A DNA stretch of 64,000 nucleotides. It comes from Flavobacterium macacae (GTDB lineage: Bacteria; Bacteroidota; Bacteroidia; Flavobacteriales; Flavobacteriaceae). The position numbers and the translations under genes were made by a program. The notes beneath the pieces were generated by a model. That model worked only from the letters and a program-made list of their open reading frames with translations, ran no database searches and had not been told where the DNA came from. The stretch is from the NCBI RefSeq assembly GCF_003865365.1, contig NZ_RQVR01000004.1, positions 1 to 64,000 of the forward strand, read 5' to 3'. Positions 25,163 to 33,305 of this stretch are shown piece by piece (within the stretch, counting starts at the first letter, position 1; each line of letters starts with the position of its first letter).

Positions 25163-25982
25163 TAAAATAAATATAGGTGACTTATTTGCTGGATTGCAGA
25201 ATCAAATGGTTGCCCAACTAAATACTAACAGAGAATTCATTTTACATTCTGGGTCAAAAGGAGATTCCTTAGAAAACGTTTGGATCGAATGGCTGCGAAA
25301 ATATTTACCTAATAGATATTGTGTTGACAAAGCAATTGTGATTGATAGTACAGGAAGTTTAAGCCATCAATTAGACTTAGTAATTTATGATCAGCAATAC
25401 ACACCTTTCGTTTTTACTCAAAATGGCATTCATTATATTCCTGCTGAGGGTGTGTATGCAGTTTTTGAAGTTAAGCCTGATTTTCAGGGCAACGTAGCGA
25501 GTGATAATTTTTTTGAATACACAGGGAAAAAAATTGAAAGTGTAAGGAAATTAAAAAGAACTTCTGTGGGTATAATTAATGCTGGAATACCTCAAAGTCC
25601 TCGGGCATTGACAAAAATAGTTGGAGGTATTTTAGCTAGCACTAATACCTACGCAAAAAATAATAATACTATTGAATCACATTTAAAAAGTTTAACAGGA
25701 TTACAAAGCATTGAAATGGGGTGTGCCGTAGATTATGGTAGCTTTTATGTTAATTATGATGGAGAGGAAAACATATCAAATACAAATTTTGAGGAACGCA
25801 TAACAAATTACTACCTTGAGAGGACTTTTAACAGTACTACATTTAGTAAAAAAGAAAACTCTTTAGTCACTTTTTTTCTTCAACTCACAAGATATTTGCA
25901 ACAGTCTATTGGAACTGTAGCAGCTATAGACTTGAATGCGTATGCTAAGGCTGTTGGATTTGAAATTGATGAAAAGATATAA
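25155..25982 (+). CDS. DUF6602 protein with PD-(D/E)xK nuclease features, candidate CBASS effector
   Basis: This 275-residue protein matches DUF6602. It starts at the ATG at 25155, overlapping cap3 by 8 bp, which fixes the start. The core has SGSKGDSLE (Glu40), HQLDLVIYD (Asp74) and GVYAVFEVKPD (Glu105, Lys107), the E...D...ExK pattern of PD-(D/E)xK nucleases. The C-terminal half is helical. It occupies the effector slot of the operon, and no SAVED, TIR, phospholipase or membrane-pore effector is present. DNA cleavage on activation is an inference; how it would sense a nucleotide signal is not visible. Confidence 0.75.
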   Translation: MSNKINIGDLFAGLQNQMVAQLNTNREFILHSGSKGDSLENVWIEWLRKYLPNRYCVDKAIVIDSTGSLSHQLDLVIYDQQYTPFVFTQNGIHYIPAEGVYAVFEVKPDFQGNVASDNFFEYTGKKIESVRKLKRTSVGIINAGIPQSPRALTKIVGGILASTNTYAKNNNTIESHLKSLTGLQSIEMGCAVDYGSFYVNYDGEENISNTNFEERITNYYLERTFNSTTFSKKENSLVTFFLQLTRYLQQSIGTVAAIDLNAYAKAVGFEIDEKI

Positions 25983-26049
25983 AAATAAATTGCCTTAAAA
26001 AAGTTTGGTCAAGCAATATATTAACTAAATCCTTGAAAAAAGATTCCAA

Positions 26050-26268
26050 TTAATTGCCTTCGTCTGGATGTGGTGTTTTGTTTGAAAGTATTTTTGCAAT
26101 GCCTTTGTTCGGCATTAATCCCAATTTACAGTTTTCGGCAAGTTTAAATTCTGTCATTCCCGGAACATTCAGGTCAGGATTTTTGCGGAATAGTTTGGAG
26201 TAAAATTCTGCACTTGCTTGTTGGTCATTTACGTGCAGAATGGTTTCTATGAGTTGTATGTGTTTCAT
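26050..26268 (-). pseudogene. VOC (glyoxalase/bleomycin resistance) family protein, 3' truncated
   Basis: The 72 residues HIQLIETILHVNDQQASAEF onward are the N-terminal half of a VOC-fold metalloenzyme-like protein, normally about 125 residues. The frame ends at HPDEGN, where the family usually continues with a second beta-alpha-beta-beta-beta unit. The remaining half is absent from the window to the left, where the CBASS-like operon begins. This marks a deletion or insertion junction near 26049. Confidence 0.7.
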
Positions 26269-26283
26269 TTATTGCTCAAATTT

Positions 26284-27321
26284 TTAATTCAGTTTTAAAT
26301 ATATCCTGTTTGCTAAGGTCTGTAAGTCTGCGGTATCGGTATTACAAAGGATGATTAAAATTTTATCAAAGTCTTTGTTTACGATAATTTCAGCATTAAA
26401 TCCGTCAATACTTCCGCTTCTTCTGTACACATTTTCTTTGTCGTCATAGTAAAATCCAAATGTAGGTTTGCCGGAAAGCCAGTCTCCAAAATCATCGGTT
26501 TGGGTTTTTAGAAGAAATTCATTTTTTGACTTTTCGGAAATCAGTTTATTGTCTTTTAGAGCTAATAAAAATTTGTATAAATCTTCGGTAGTCGAATACA
26601 TTCCACCAGCTCCGAAATAATTAGAAATATATCTTCTGTCGTTAAATAGAGGCTTTTCTTTTTCGCCTTCTCCAAATGAATAGTTATGATAGCCGTAAGC
26701 TAAGTTTTTGATGATGTCGTTTTCACTTACAAATCCTGTGTTTTCCAGTTTCAGCGGTTGGATAATCATATCTTCGATTGATTGTGAAAACGTCTTCTTT
26801 GTAATGTTTTCGATGACTTTGGAGAGTAAAACAAAATCGACATTGTTATAGTTGAATTTCAACGTATCGTTTGATGATTTCTTTACAAAGTTCCTGATGT
26901 AATCGTCTATAGAATACTTATTCACCACTGCTTTGATGGGTTCATTTTCCAATCCTGAATGATGTGTCATCAAATCCCGAATAGTTATGTCATTGCAATT
27001 TTCAGGAAGATTAGGAATGTATTTTCCAATTTTATCTTTCAAGTCAATTAGTCCTTTTTCCTGAAGCTGCAAAACGGCAATTGAGGTAAATAGTTTGGTT
27101 ACGGAAGCAATCGGGAACCGTGTATTATTATCAATTGCTACATCAAACTGAATATTAGAAAATCCTTTGTTGATTTTTACGGATTGCTTTCCATCTGCAT
27201 AGAAAACAGTGCCGTTGAAATGTCCTTTTTCAAATTCGCTGTTTACGATTTGCTGAATGTCGTTTTGCCCTAATACAATTAAGGGTAAGAATAAAAATAT
27301 TGTAAAGTAGAATTTTATCAT
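26284..27321 (-). CDS. Secreted serine hydrolase, beta-lactamase class C family
   Basis: This 345-residue protein has a signal peptide (FYFTIFLFLPLIVLGQ) and the penicillin-binding-protein-like fold. The nucleophile motif is PIASVTKLFTS with Ser73 and Lys76, and the Tyr-x-Asn motif appears in FNYNNVDFVLLSKVI. Such enzymes act as esterases, peptidases or beta-lactamases in the periplasm. The substrate cannot be read from sequence. It follows the DUF5694 gene by 6 bp on the minus strand. Confidence 0.85.
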   Translation of the reverse strand: MIKFYFTIFLFLPLIVLGQNDIQQIVNSEFEKGHFNGTVFYADGKQSVKINKGFSNIQFDVAIDNNTRFPIASVTKLFTSIAVLQLQEKGLIDLKDKIGKYIPNLPENCNDITIRDLMTHHSGLENEPIKAVVNKYSIDDYIRNFVKKSSNDTLKFNYNNVDFVLLSKVIENITKKTFSQSIEDMIIQPLKLENTGFVSENDIIKNLAYGYHNYSFGEGEKEKPLFNDRRYISNYFGAGGMYSTTEDLYKFLLALKDNKLISEKSKNEFLLKTQTDDFGDWLSGKPTFGFYYDDKENVYRRSGSIDGFNAEIIVNKDFDKILIILCNTDTADLQTLANRIYLKLN

Positions 27322-27327
27322 TTGTTG

Positions 27328-28172
27328 CTATAAATCATTAAATCTAATTAATTCATATTCGGGAGAACTTTCGAAAAACACTTTAAAAAAATCGGTATTG
27401 GATGAGCCAAAAAGTATCAATATTCTATCTTCTTCAGAAGTAATATTTTGGGTTATTTTGTGTAAAATCCTGATGTTTCTGCTTATTATATCTAAAGTTA
27501 AATCATCAGCACCTTCTATATTTTTATCTTTAAATGAAATTAAGAAAATACTATATAATCCTCTTTGTTGGTATATTTCAGAATTTAGGTGTTTGAAGTA
27601 ATCCAATAATGAATTTTCTAACAAGTATTTGTCATCTAATTTGTACCATTCGTAATATTTAGCAAGAGTCGATGATATTTTTTTATTATTCCCTTTTTCC
27701 TTTAATGATTTAATATAATTTTTTGTGCTGTCATTTTCAAAAAGGTCGTGAGCAATCGTTTTTGTATCTACTGCATAAATTGTATCCAAATCAAACTTAT
27801 CTGATAATCTGAATGCTATTTGATCGATTTCATCTGCTGTTAATTTGTACTTCCCTTTTTGATAATTTCTGTAGTTTGTCATCAGAATATTATCTTTATT
27901 GAAGTCTTCTACAAAAATTTTATTTGGTTTGAATTTAGCGATGTAATCAACAAGTTCTAATACTTCTTTTTGTCTTTCTTCGGATAAAATGTTTACTCGA
28001 TTAAGCTCTTCCGTTTTATATTGATCTTGATCAAAATATGCAAAATGAAAAGTCCCTACGAGTAAAACCTTTGGTGTGACTTTGTTTTCCCTTAAAATAC
28101 TGTCTGATTTATTTGTGCTTTCAGTAGAAAAGGACTTAAAAGTATTATGAAGTAAAAATATAATGATTTCAT
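27328..28172 (-). pseudogene. DUF5694-type protein, frameshifted near its 5' end
   Basis: A signal peptide MKSLYFYFIILLSPFLLKAQ starts at 28172 and stops shortly after in its own frame. The adjacent frame continues with KSDSILRENKVTPKVLLVGT then FHFAYFDQDQ, the conserved start of DUF5694 proteins (distant TraB/GumN-like), and runs to the stop at 27328. One base change near 28100-28120 would restore a protein of about 280 residues. The intact part alone starts at an internal ATG (27882) and would lack the GTFHF motif. The gene is broken, or the sequence has an error. Confidence 0.75.
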
Positions 28173-28187
28173 TTTTTTGTTTTTTAA

Positions 28188-29426
28188 TTATAGTTTCTGC
28201 TTATTTCCTTTGTCATCAATTTTGTATTCCGTTCCGTTTTCAATGAGAATACCTTTTGTTTTTCCAGTGTTTTTCTCCTGTCCGTGCTTAATGTCTGTAT
28301 TGATGGTTTTGCTGTTAAACTCTTTAGTGATATCATCTTTTACCGTATGTCCGAAAACGATTTTATCTGCATCATAAAATGCAAGGACTTGGTTCAGCTC
28401 TTTTTCTGTAATCTTAGGGTAATATTTATAATCCATTGCTAAGCCACGATACCAATAAATACCTTTTTTACCCGATATAAAATTTTTGACTTTATTGTTT
28501 TCTTCCTCTTCGTAAAGGTCTTTATCCCAATTATCCCTTGCAATCCTGTTGATGTCGGAAACAGAAACTTTATACTTCAAAATTTCGGGGCTTAAACCAG
28601 CGTGTACAAAAATGTAATTGCCTATTTTTTCCATCACGTTTTTGGAACGTAACCATTTACCTAATTCGGTTTCATCGGAATACATAAGCCTTACCGCCTT
28701 ATCCCAATCATTTTCCTTGCTTATTGTTTGTGAAGCTTTGATGTATCTTCTATCGTTATAGCTCCATTTTCCCTGAAAATTCATTATCTCGTGATTACCT
28801 AAAATATAATGCACTTTTCCGCCCTGGCTTTCTGCCTGTTTTTCCAATTTGTAAATAAGCCAAAGAACCGGAACTACATTGTTTCCTCTGTCCACAAAAT
28901 CGCCATTTAAAACCAAATGACCATTCCCAAAAATCCAGTTGTAATCGGCATCCATTATTTTATTAGCCATCAAAAAACTGCTAAAGCCGTCAAAATTTCC
29001 TTCAATATCCGAAAGGGCAACTATTTTGTCGGGCATTTCATACACATCCTGCGGTTTTGAAATTTGCCTTTCTAACAGAAAAGAAAACCTATCTTTTGAA
29101 CTGTTGTTTACCTCAACTAAAATAGTATCGGAAACATTGATTTTTAGGGTTTCAATTTTGTTATCCGAAGTAACATAATACGCTGTGTCGGCAATAATAT
29201 AAGGACCATCTACACCGTCAAACTCAGCTTTCATTCTATCATTGGTGCGAAAAGCAAATTCTTCATCATCTTTCCAAAGTGCTTCCAATCCCGACCAATA
29301 AAAACGGGAACCGTCAGTGTTTACTTTAGTAAAACCAAAAATAAGTATGGCTAAGAAGTAAAATGAACACACTAAAATGACTAACCATTTCAGCAATTTC
29401 AAGGTAATTTTTAAGGGTTTATTCAT
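28188..29426 (-). CDS. Metallophosphoesterase, Shewanella-like phosphatase type
   Basis: This 412-residue protein is anchored by one N-terminal transmembrane helix (WLVILVCSFYFLAILIF). It carries the full phosphoesterase set: ALSDIEGNFDGF, NGDFVDRGNNVVP, ILGNHEIMNFQG, YIFVHAGLSPE and VFGHTV. These bind two metal ions and belong to the PPP-like Shewanella-like phosphatases. The catalytic domain probably faces the periplasm. Its substrate is unknown. The end touches the signal-peptide start of the DUF5694 gene and it follows the CPBP protease gene with no gap, so these are co-transcribed. Confidence 0.87.
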   Translation of the reverse strand: MNKPLKITLKLLKWLVILVCSFYFLAILIFGFTKVNTDGSRFYWSGLEALWKDDEEFAFRTNDRMKAEFDGVDGPYIIADTAYYVTSDNKIETLKINVSDTILVEVNNSSKDRFSFLLERQISKPQDVYEMPDKIVALSDIEGNFDGFSSFLMANKIMDADYNWIFGNGHLVLNGDFVDRGNNVVPVLWLIYKLEKQAESQGGKVHYILGNHEIMNFQGKWSYNDRRYIKASQTISKENDWDKAVRLMYSDETELGKWLRSKNVMEKIGNYIFVHAGLSPEILKYKVSVSDINRIARDNWDKDLYEEEENNKVKNFISGKKGIYWYRGLAMDYKYYPKITEKELNQVLAFYDADKIVFGHTVKDDITKEFNSKTINTDIKHGQEKNTGKTKGILIENGTEYKIDDKGNKQKL

Positions 29427-30161
29427 TTATATTTTTTTAGTTTTATTGATAATCAATTTTACAAATAACAGAAATAAAAGAGCCAGTATAATCGCTCCTA
29501 AATATCCTTCGTTTCCGAAAAGCCAATGCGTGTCAAGATTACTTTGAATGATCAGATAATTGTTGCCAAAATGCAATCCGATAGGAAGCCAGATGGTTTT
29601 GAAATAGAAATATACAATCGTTAAAAAAGCTCCTGCAAAAAACAAAGTCGGACCTGTTTTTAGCAGATTGATTTCGGGATTGAGCAAATGAACCATCATA
29701 AACAGCAATCCAATGGTTATGGATATATGGATTGCTGATAAGTTTCTGTTGCAATAATTGAGGAAAATGCCACGAAACCAAAGCTCTTCCCAAGCTACGA
29801 TAGCTAAAGTTACAGCAATAGAAGAAAGCGTAAATTTTGTGTCAAATTTTAGTTCGCTGAATTGTGTTGCTCCTGTTAAAAGCCCTGCCAAAACGGGACT
29901 AATAGCAATCAATCCACCTGCAACAATTCCAACAGGTAGCAAGTATATCTTCTTTATTGACCAAAAACTTTGGATTTCAGATTTTAAGTTGAAAATTTTT
30001 GCGGTTGCAATATTTACGATGATAAACAACGCCAAAAGGATAAAAGCAGAATTAAGCCCAGCCGGAGTTTTAAAGAGTTGAGCAATTCCCATTACCAACA
30101 TTCCTACAATCAGGAAGATTAGGATAGTGAGGTAGCTTTTTAGTTTTGGTGCGTGTTTCAT
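29427..30161 (-). CDS. CPBP family intramembrane metalloprotease
   Basis: This 244-residue protein has about seven to eight membrane helices and the CPBP/Abi motif AWEELWFRGIFLNYC (EExxxR), with later histidines in MMVHLLNPE and GLHFGNNYL. The family includes CAAX-processing Rce1 and bacteriocin self-immunity proteins. Its neighbourhood of small secreted and possible immunity genes makes an immunity role possible, but this is inferred. It directly abuts the phosphatase gene. Confidence 0.85.
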   Translation of the reverse strand: MKHAPKLKSYLTILIFLIVGMLVMGIAQLFKTPAGLNSAFILLALFIIVNIATAKIFNLKSEIQSFWSIKKIYLLPVGIVAGGLIAISPVLAGLLTGATQFSELKFDTKFTLSSIAVTLAIVAWEELWFRGIFLNYCNRNLSAIHISITIGLLFMMVHLLNPEINLLKTGPTLFFAGAFLTIVYFYFKTIWLPIGLHFGNNYLIIQSNLDTHWLFGNEGYLGAIILALLFLLFVKLIINKTKKI

Positions 30162-30277
30162 TTATTCCTCAATATTAAATTCAGCATAAACATTGTAATT
30201 CTCTTTGGTTTGCTGAAAGTTTGATTTCAGGTAATACTTCACAATCCTGTATATTCTTGCGGTGTAATGGTTCAGGT
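30162..30277 (-). pseudogene. C-terminal gene fragment
   Basis: A minus-strand frame reads YLNHYTARIYRIVKYYLKSN then FQQTKENYNVYAEFNIEE and stops at 30162. It has no start and begins where the 30272-31090 gene ends. It looks like the last 35-40 codons of another gene left by a recombination event. The family is not recognised. Confidence 0.5.
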
Positions 30278-31090
30278 AGATCTAAACATATACCAACCTT
30301 CTTCAATTTCTTGGATAAAAAATATTTTTTTAGGATTTATGATGGGAATTTTGATTTTGTCTGAAGTATAAAAATAGCCAACTGCTTCATAGCCATTTTC
30401 ACTGATTATGAATGTAAGGCAATTGTCCAAGCCTTGAAAATGTTCAGTAATATTCGAAATACTTAATCCTGAATAATAGTTCTCTGAAAAAAATGCATTC
30501 TTTTCAGAGTTATTATACCCTGGATTGTTGGTTACAAAATTGTCAAACTGTTTTTTTAATTTCTCAAAATCTTTCTTGTTTTGTCTTAAGTAATTTACAA
30601 TCTGCTCATCAGAATTTAAGGCTAAATCATATACAGATTTCATATAATTGAACTGTTCTTTTGAAGTAAATATTTTTCTTTCATCATTGCTTTTTATGAT
30701 ACTGTCAATCTGCTTTTTGTCAAGATTGTTCAGCATTTTTAGATAATGTTTTTCAGTGGAACCTTCATAGTGTTGCCAATCAAACAATTTCCAACGTGAC
30801 TCATTTCTATGAAAATACAGGTAAAAGTTGAGGTCGTTATTTTCTTTTCCCTTAGCCGTTACGCTGACAACTTCAACATTATCTTTTATGGGAGTACTTT
30901 TAAAAGTTAGATTGTACAGTGTTCTTAATTCTTTAAAATCAAATTTTGTTTCAAAATCTTCTGCGTAAAATTCCGAATTATCGGTACTTTCAGTAAGTAT
31001 TTTCCTTGCTAAGTCAATTGGTTTTGTTTGTGCTGAACAGGAATATCCAACTGCGAAAAGGAGAAATATAATTAATAATATTTTTTTCAT
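30272..31090 (-). CDS. Secreted hypothetical protein
   Basis: This 272-residue protein has a signal peptide (ILLIIFLLFAVGYSCSAQ) whose cysteine might make it a lipoprotein, although a non-lipid signal with AQ cleavage is equally likely. The mature part is alpha/beta with a helical coiled-coil-like stretch (YLRQNKKDFEKLKKQFDNFV). I recognise no family. The end is directly fused to the fragment at 30162-30277, so its native 3' end might be altered. Confidence 0.65.
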   Translation of the reverse strand: MKKILLIIFLLFAVGYSCSAQTKPIDLARKILTESTDNSEFYAEDFETKFDFKELRTLYNLTFKSTPIKDNVEVVSVTAKGKENNDLNFYLYFHRNESRWKLFDWQHYEGSTEKHYLKMLNNLDKKQIDSIIKSNDERKIFTSKEQFNYMKSVYDLALNSDEQIVNYLRQNKKDFEKLKKQFDNFVTNNPGYNNSEKNAFFSENYYSGLSISNITEHFQGLDNCLTFIISENGYEAVGYFYTSDKIKIPIINPKKIFFIQEIEEGWYMFRST

Positions 31091-31110
31091 AATCGGGTCT
31101 GTGTTTTATG

Positions 31111-31734
31111 TTATATATAATTAATCTGTTGTATTATTTTTTTTAAATTTTCAGGTATAACAGGTTGTGAAGTCTGGTAATAGTTTCCTACTTCAGACCA
31201 GCTAAAACCATTTAAATTATTTAAATCTGAAGATCTCCATACTCCATAATTTATGCCTCTGGTACTATTCATTTCTCTTAAAGTACCATCGTCTTTATAA
31301 TCAAACAAATAATACTCATCTTCAGTGAAACTGAAATATTTTTTTATCGTATTTGGAATGGGAGTATTGGTTATTTTATCGATGTCCTGCGATAAAATAA
31401 TCTTATTTTCCCCATTTTTTAGAAACCTGCTTTTGGACAGGATGTTATTGTTCATATAGCTTTCAATATACCCCATTTTATATATTCCAAAATTTTCAAA
31501 ATGTGTAGTAATATGTACAGCGGTTTCAGGAGCATATTTTGAAAGAATTTCAGAAATAGTCTCGTTCTGACTTTTTTGATAATCGACTCTACTAATTATA
31601 CCGTCCACATATAGTTCTTCACTCTTCAAACTATCGTCAATTTTTTCAATTTTTGTGTAGTCTTTTAATAACGGTAACTGATTTTGAGTTACTTCGTTAC
31701 CAAATTCATTTTTATATTCAATTGTTGTTGCCAT
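31111..31734 (-). CDS. Array paralog A: cytoplasmic protein of the MAT-Y-N family
   Basis: This 207-residue protein has no signal peptide. It belongs with those at 34283, 34870 and 35484: a start like MATTIEYKNEFGNEVTQNQL, a middle of beta strands (EYYLFDYKDDGTLREMNS), and an end GFSWSEVGNYYQTSQPVIP plus a short extra tail. Function is not known. The tandem, divergent paralogs and frequent fragments around it resemble arrays of immunity genes for interbacterial toxins. The start codon lies 2 bp after the stop of the upstream pseudogene. Confidence 0.7.
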   Translation of the reverse strand: MATTIEYKNEFGNEVTQNQLPLLKDYTKIEKIDDSLKSEELYVDGIISRVDYQKSQNETISEILSKYAPETAVHITTHFENFGIYKMGYIESYMNNNILSKSRFLKNGENKIILSQDIDKITNTPIPNTIKKYFSFTEDEYYLFDYKDDGTLREMNSTRGINYGVWRSSDLNNLNGFSWSEVGNYYQTSQPVIPENLKKIIQQINYI

Positions 31735-31736
31735 AA

Positions 31737-32080
31737 TTAAATTGGTATTATTGGTTCTGCATTTTTATAATATTCAAATCCCTGCCAGGTAAATTTTATG
31801 CCAGGTTTGCCAATATCCCAGCCAAATATATCCCCTTGTGGATCTTGGTAATTATGAATTATAAAGCAACTGCCATCTTCATTATACTCAAATACATATT
31901 TCAATTCCCCGTTTTCGTAATAATTTTTATCGGTTTCGGTACTGATTTGAGATAATTGTCCATCTACTAATTTGTATTTTGTAAAGCATATACACTCGCC
32001 ATTGATGTTTCTGACGAAGTAAAGGTCAATATATTAGCATCAGGATAAGCGTGGCCTTCTACTAAACATAGATCGTACAT
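31737..32080 (-). pseudogene. Array paralog, mosaic pseudogene
   Basis: The 3' three-quarters is almost identical to the end of the intact gene at 35484-36071 over about 280 bp, including KLVDGQLSQISTETDKNYYE and the ending NAEPIIPI. The 5' part is different: MYDLCLVEGHAYPDANILTF then TSSET, in another frame. The join near 32010 therefore replaces the native N-terminus and breaks the frame. This is a recent duplication followed by illegitimate recombination. Confidence 0.8.
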
Positions 32081-32145
32081 GCTATTTATTTATTCCAAGG
32101 CTGTCATAATTATCAGTAAAAGCCATGAACAACTTAAAATATCAT

Positions 32146-32502
32146 TTATTGTTGTAAATAATCTCGCCATGCTTCAACTATAACTTTAAAATCAGATGTA
32201 GGTAGCGTAAAATCTGGCTGAATATTATTATTTTCTTCCCACTCTTCCATATCCTGATATATTTTAGTTTCTGTTGCAGTAATATGTGCTAAATACGTAC
32301 TTTGTGTTTGACCACCTCCTAATGGATGAATGTGATTTAATACCTCCGTAATATCATTTAATAATTGGTTTACCTTATTTGCTGTATTTAAATCTGTTAT
32401 ATATGCAGACAGCATATCACTGATAGTTAATATCGATTTTACATTGGTGTTAAAAAGATTTCTAACCACAAATTTTACTTTATATTGATTTAATACGCTC
32501 AT
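32146..32502 (-). CDS. Small helical hypothetical protein
   Basis: This 118-residue, soluble, mainly helical protein reads MSVLNQYKVKFVVRNLFNTN and contains LLNDITEVLNHIHPLGGGQT, then a C-terminal FKVIVEAWRDYLQQ. I recognise no family and see no signal peptide. It sits between two pseudogenes in the paralog array. It could be an immunity or structural protein of a contact-dependent system, but nothing in the sequence proves this. Confidence 0.6.
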   Translation of the reverse strand: MSVLNQYKVKFVVRNLFNTNVKSILTISDMLSAYITDLNTANKVNQLLNDITEVLNHIHPLGGGQTQSTYLAHITATETKIYQDMEEWEENNNIQPDFTLPTSDFKVIVEAWRDYLQQ

Positions 32503-32505
32503 AAG

Positions 32506-32677
32506 TTATTCCAAACATTTTTTGCCAAGAAAGTAATATTTCTTTTTAGTTTTCAGAAGCAGTTTCAAATTCAATTTTTCGATCAAAATCAAGATTTAGG
32601 TTTAGAATCTGTGATAGCTGATCTTTATTGTTTCCTAGATTTTTGTTGATTACAATTCCCGAAATATTAAATCCCAT
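32506..32677 (-). pseudogene. Small frameshifted gene remnant
   Basis: A start at 32677 gives MGFNISGIVINKNLGNNKDQ and 43 residues before a stop. In the next frame, KKKYYFLGKKCLE follows directly and ends at 32506. The two parts look like one short gene broken by a single-base change, or the N-terminal remnant of a longer one. No family is identified. Confidence 0.5.
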
Positions 32678-32714
32678 TTTATTTTACTTTACTTTTAAGC
32701 TTTTTTCATTTCCT

Positions 32715-33281
32715 TTAGCTGCATACTATTTGATATGCATTTTCGATAGTTTGGGTAAATGGACTTTTAATCATTTCTCCAGTTATCTGCAGCCAGGGGT
32801 TATTGTCATTCCATTTTTTTAATTCAGTAATAGCGTTTATTATTCTGCCATTTTTTGCATCAACTTTAGGAAAATAAATTTTAATAAAGTTTTCAATATT
32901 GTCACTGATTTCCCCTTCTGTTTCCCCAATTTTTAATAGTGTTGGAATGATAGCAAAACTGTTCTCTATATTATTAATTTCTTCTTCATTGTAATTGATT
33001 GTATAAAAATCCACACATAACAGACCATGATTGAATAAGTAAATCTGATCCGAAGTCCAATTGCTTAAATCATCAGTTAATCTGCTCCAATCATCATTGT
33101 CAAATTCAAACAAAATCCGACGAATATCCTCATATCCATTTCCCTGAGTCCAAAAATCACTATCCCACTCTTCATGTGTCAATAGGAACGAGTAGAGCTT
33201 TAACACTAAATTATTTGTTGATTCAGTACGGCAATTTTCTTTATACTTCTGTTTAATTATTTCAAAATCATTTCTCAACAT
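32715..33281 (-). CDS. Hypothetical protein, possible immunity protein, family B
   Basis: This 188-residue, acidic, helical protein contains WTQGNGYEDIRRILFEFDND then DWSRLTDDLSNW. The same pattern of a repeated Asp-rich helix pair (FxxFDxDDxxxLxxDLxxW) appears in the neighbour at 33306, so the two are distant paralogs. It has no signal peptide. Short, acidic, divergent paralogs next to each other are typical of immunity genes, but the toxin partner is not present here. Confidence 0.6.
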   Translation of the reverse strand: MLRNDFEIIKQKYKENCRTESTNNLVLKLYSFLLTHEEWDSDFWTQGNGYEDIRRILFEFDNDDWSRLTDDLSNWTSDQIYLFNHGLLCVDFYTINYNEEEINNIENSFAIIPTLLKIGETEGEISDNIENFIKIYFPKVDAKNGRIINAITELKKWNDNNPWLQITGEMIKSPFTQTIENAYQIVCS

Positions 33282-33305
33282 ATTTTATTGGCTTTATTAA
33301 GTATT

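Noticed and set aside
25155-25982. SAVED, TIR, phospholipase or membrane-pore CBASS effector
   Set aside because: No such motif or hydrophobic helix is visible; the E...D...ExK pattern fits DUF6602 instead.
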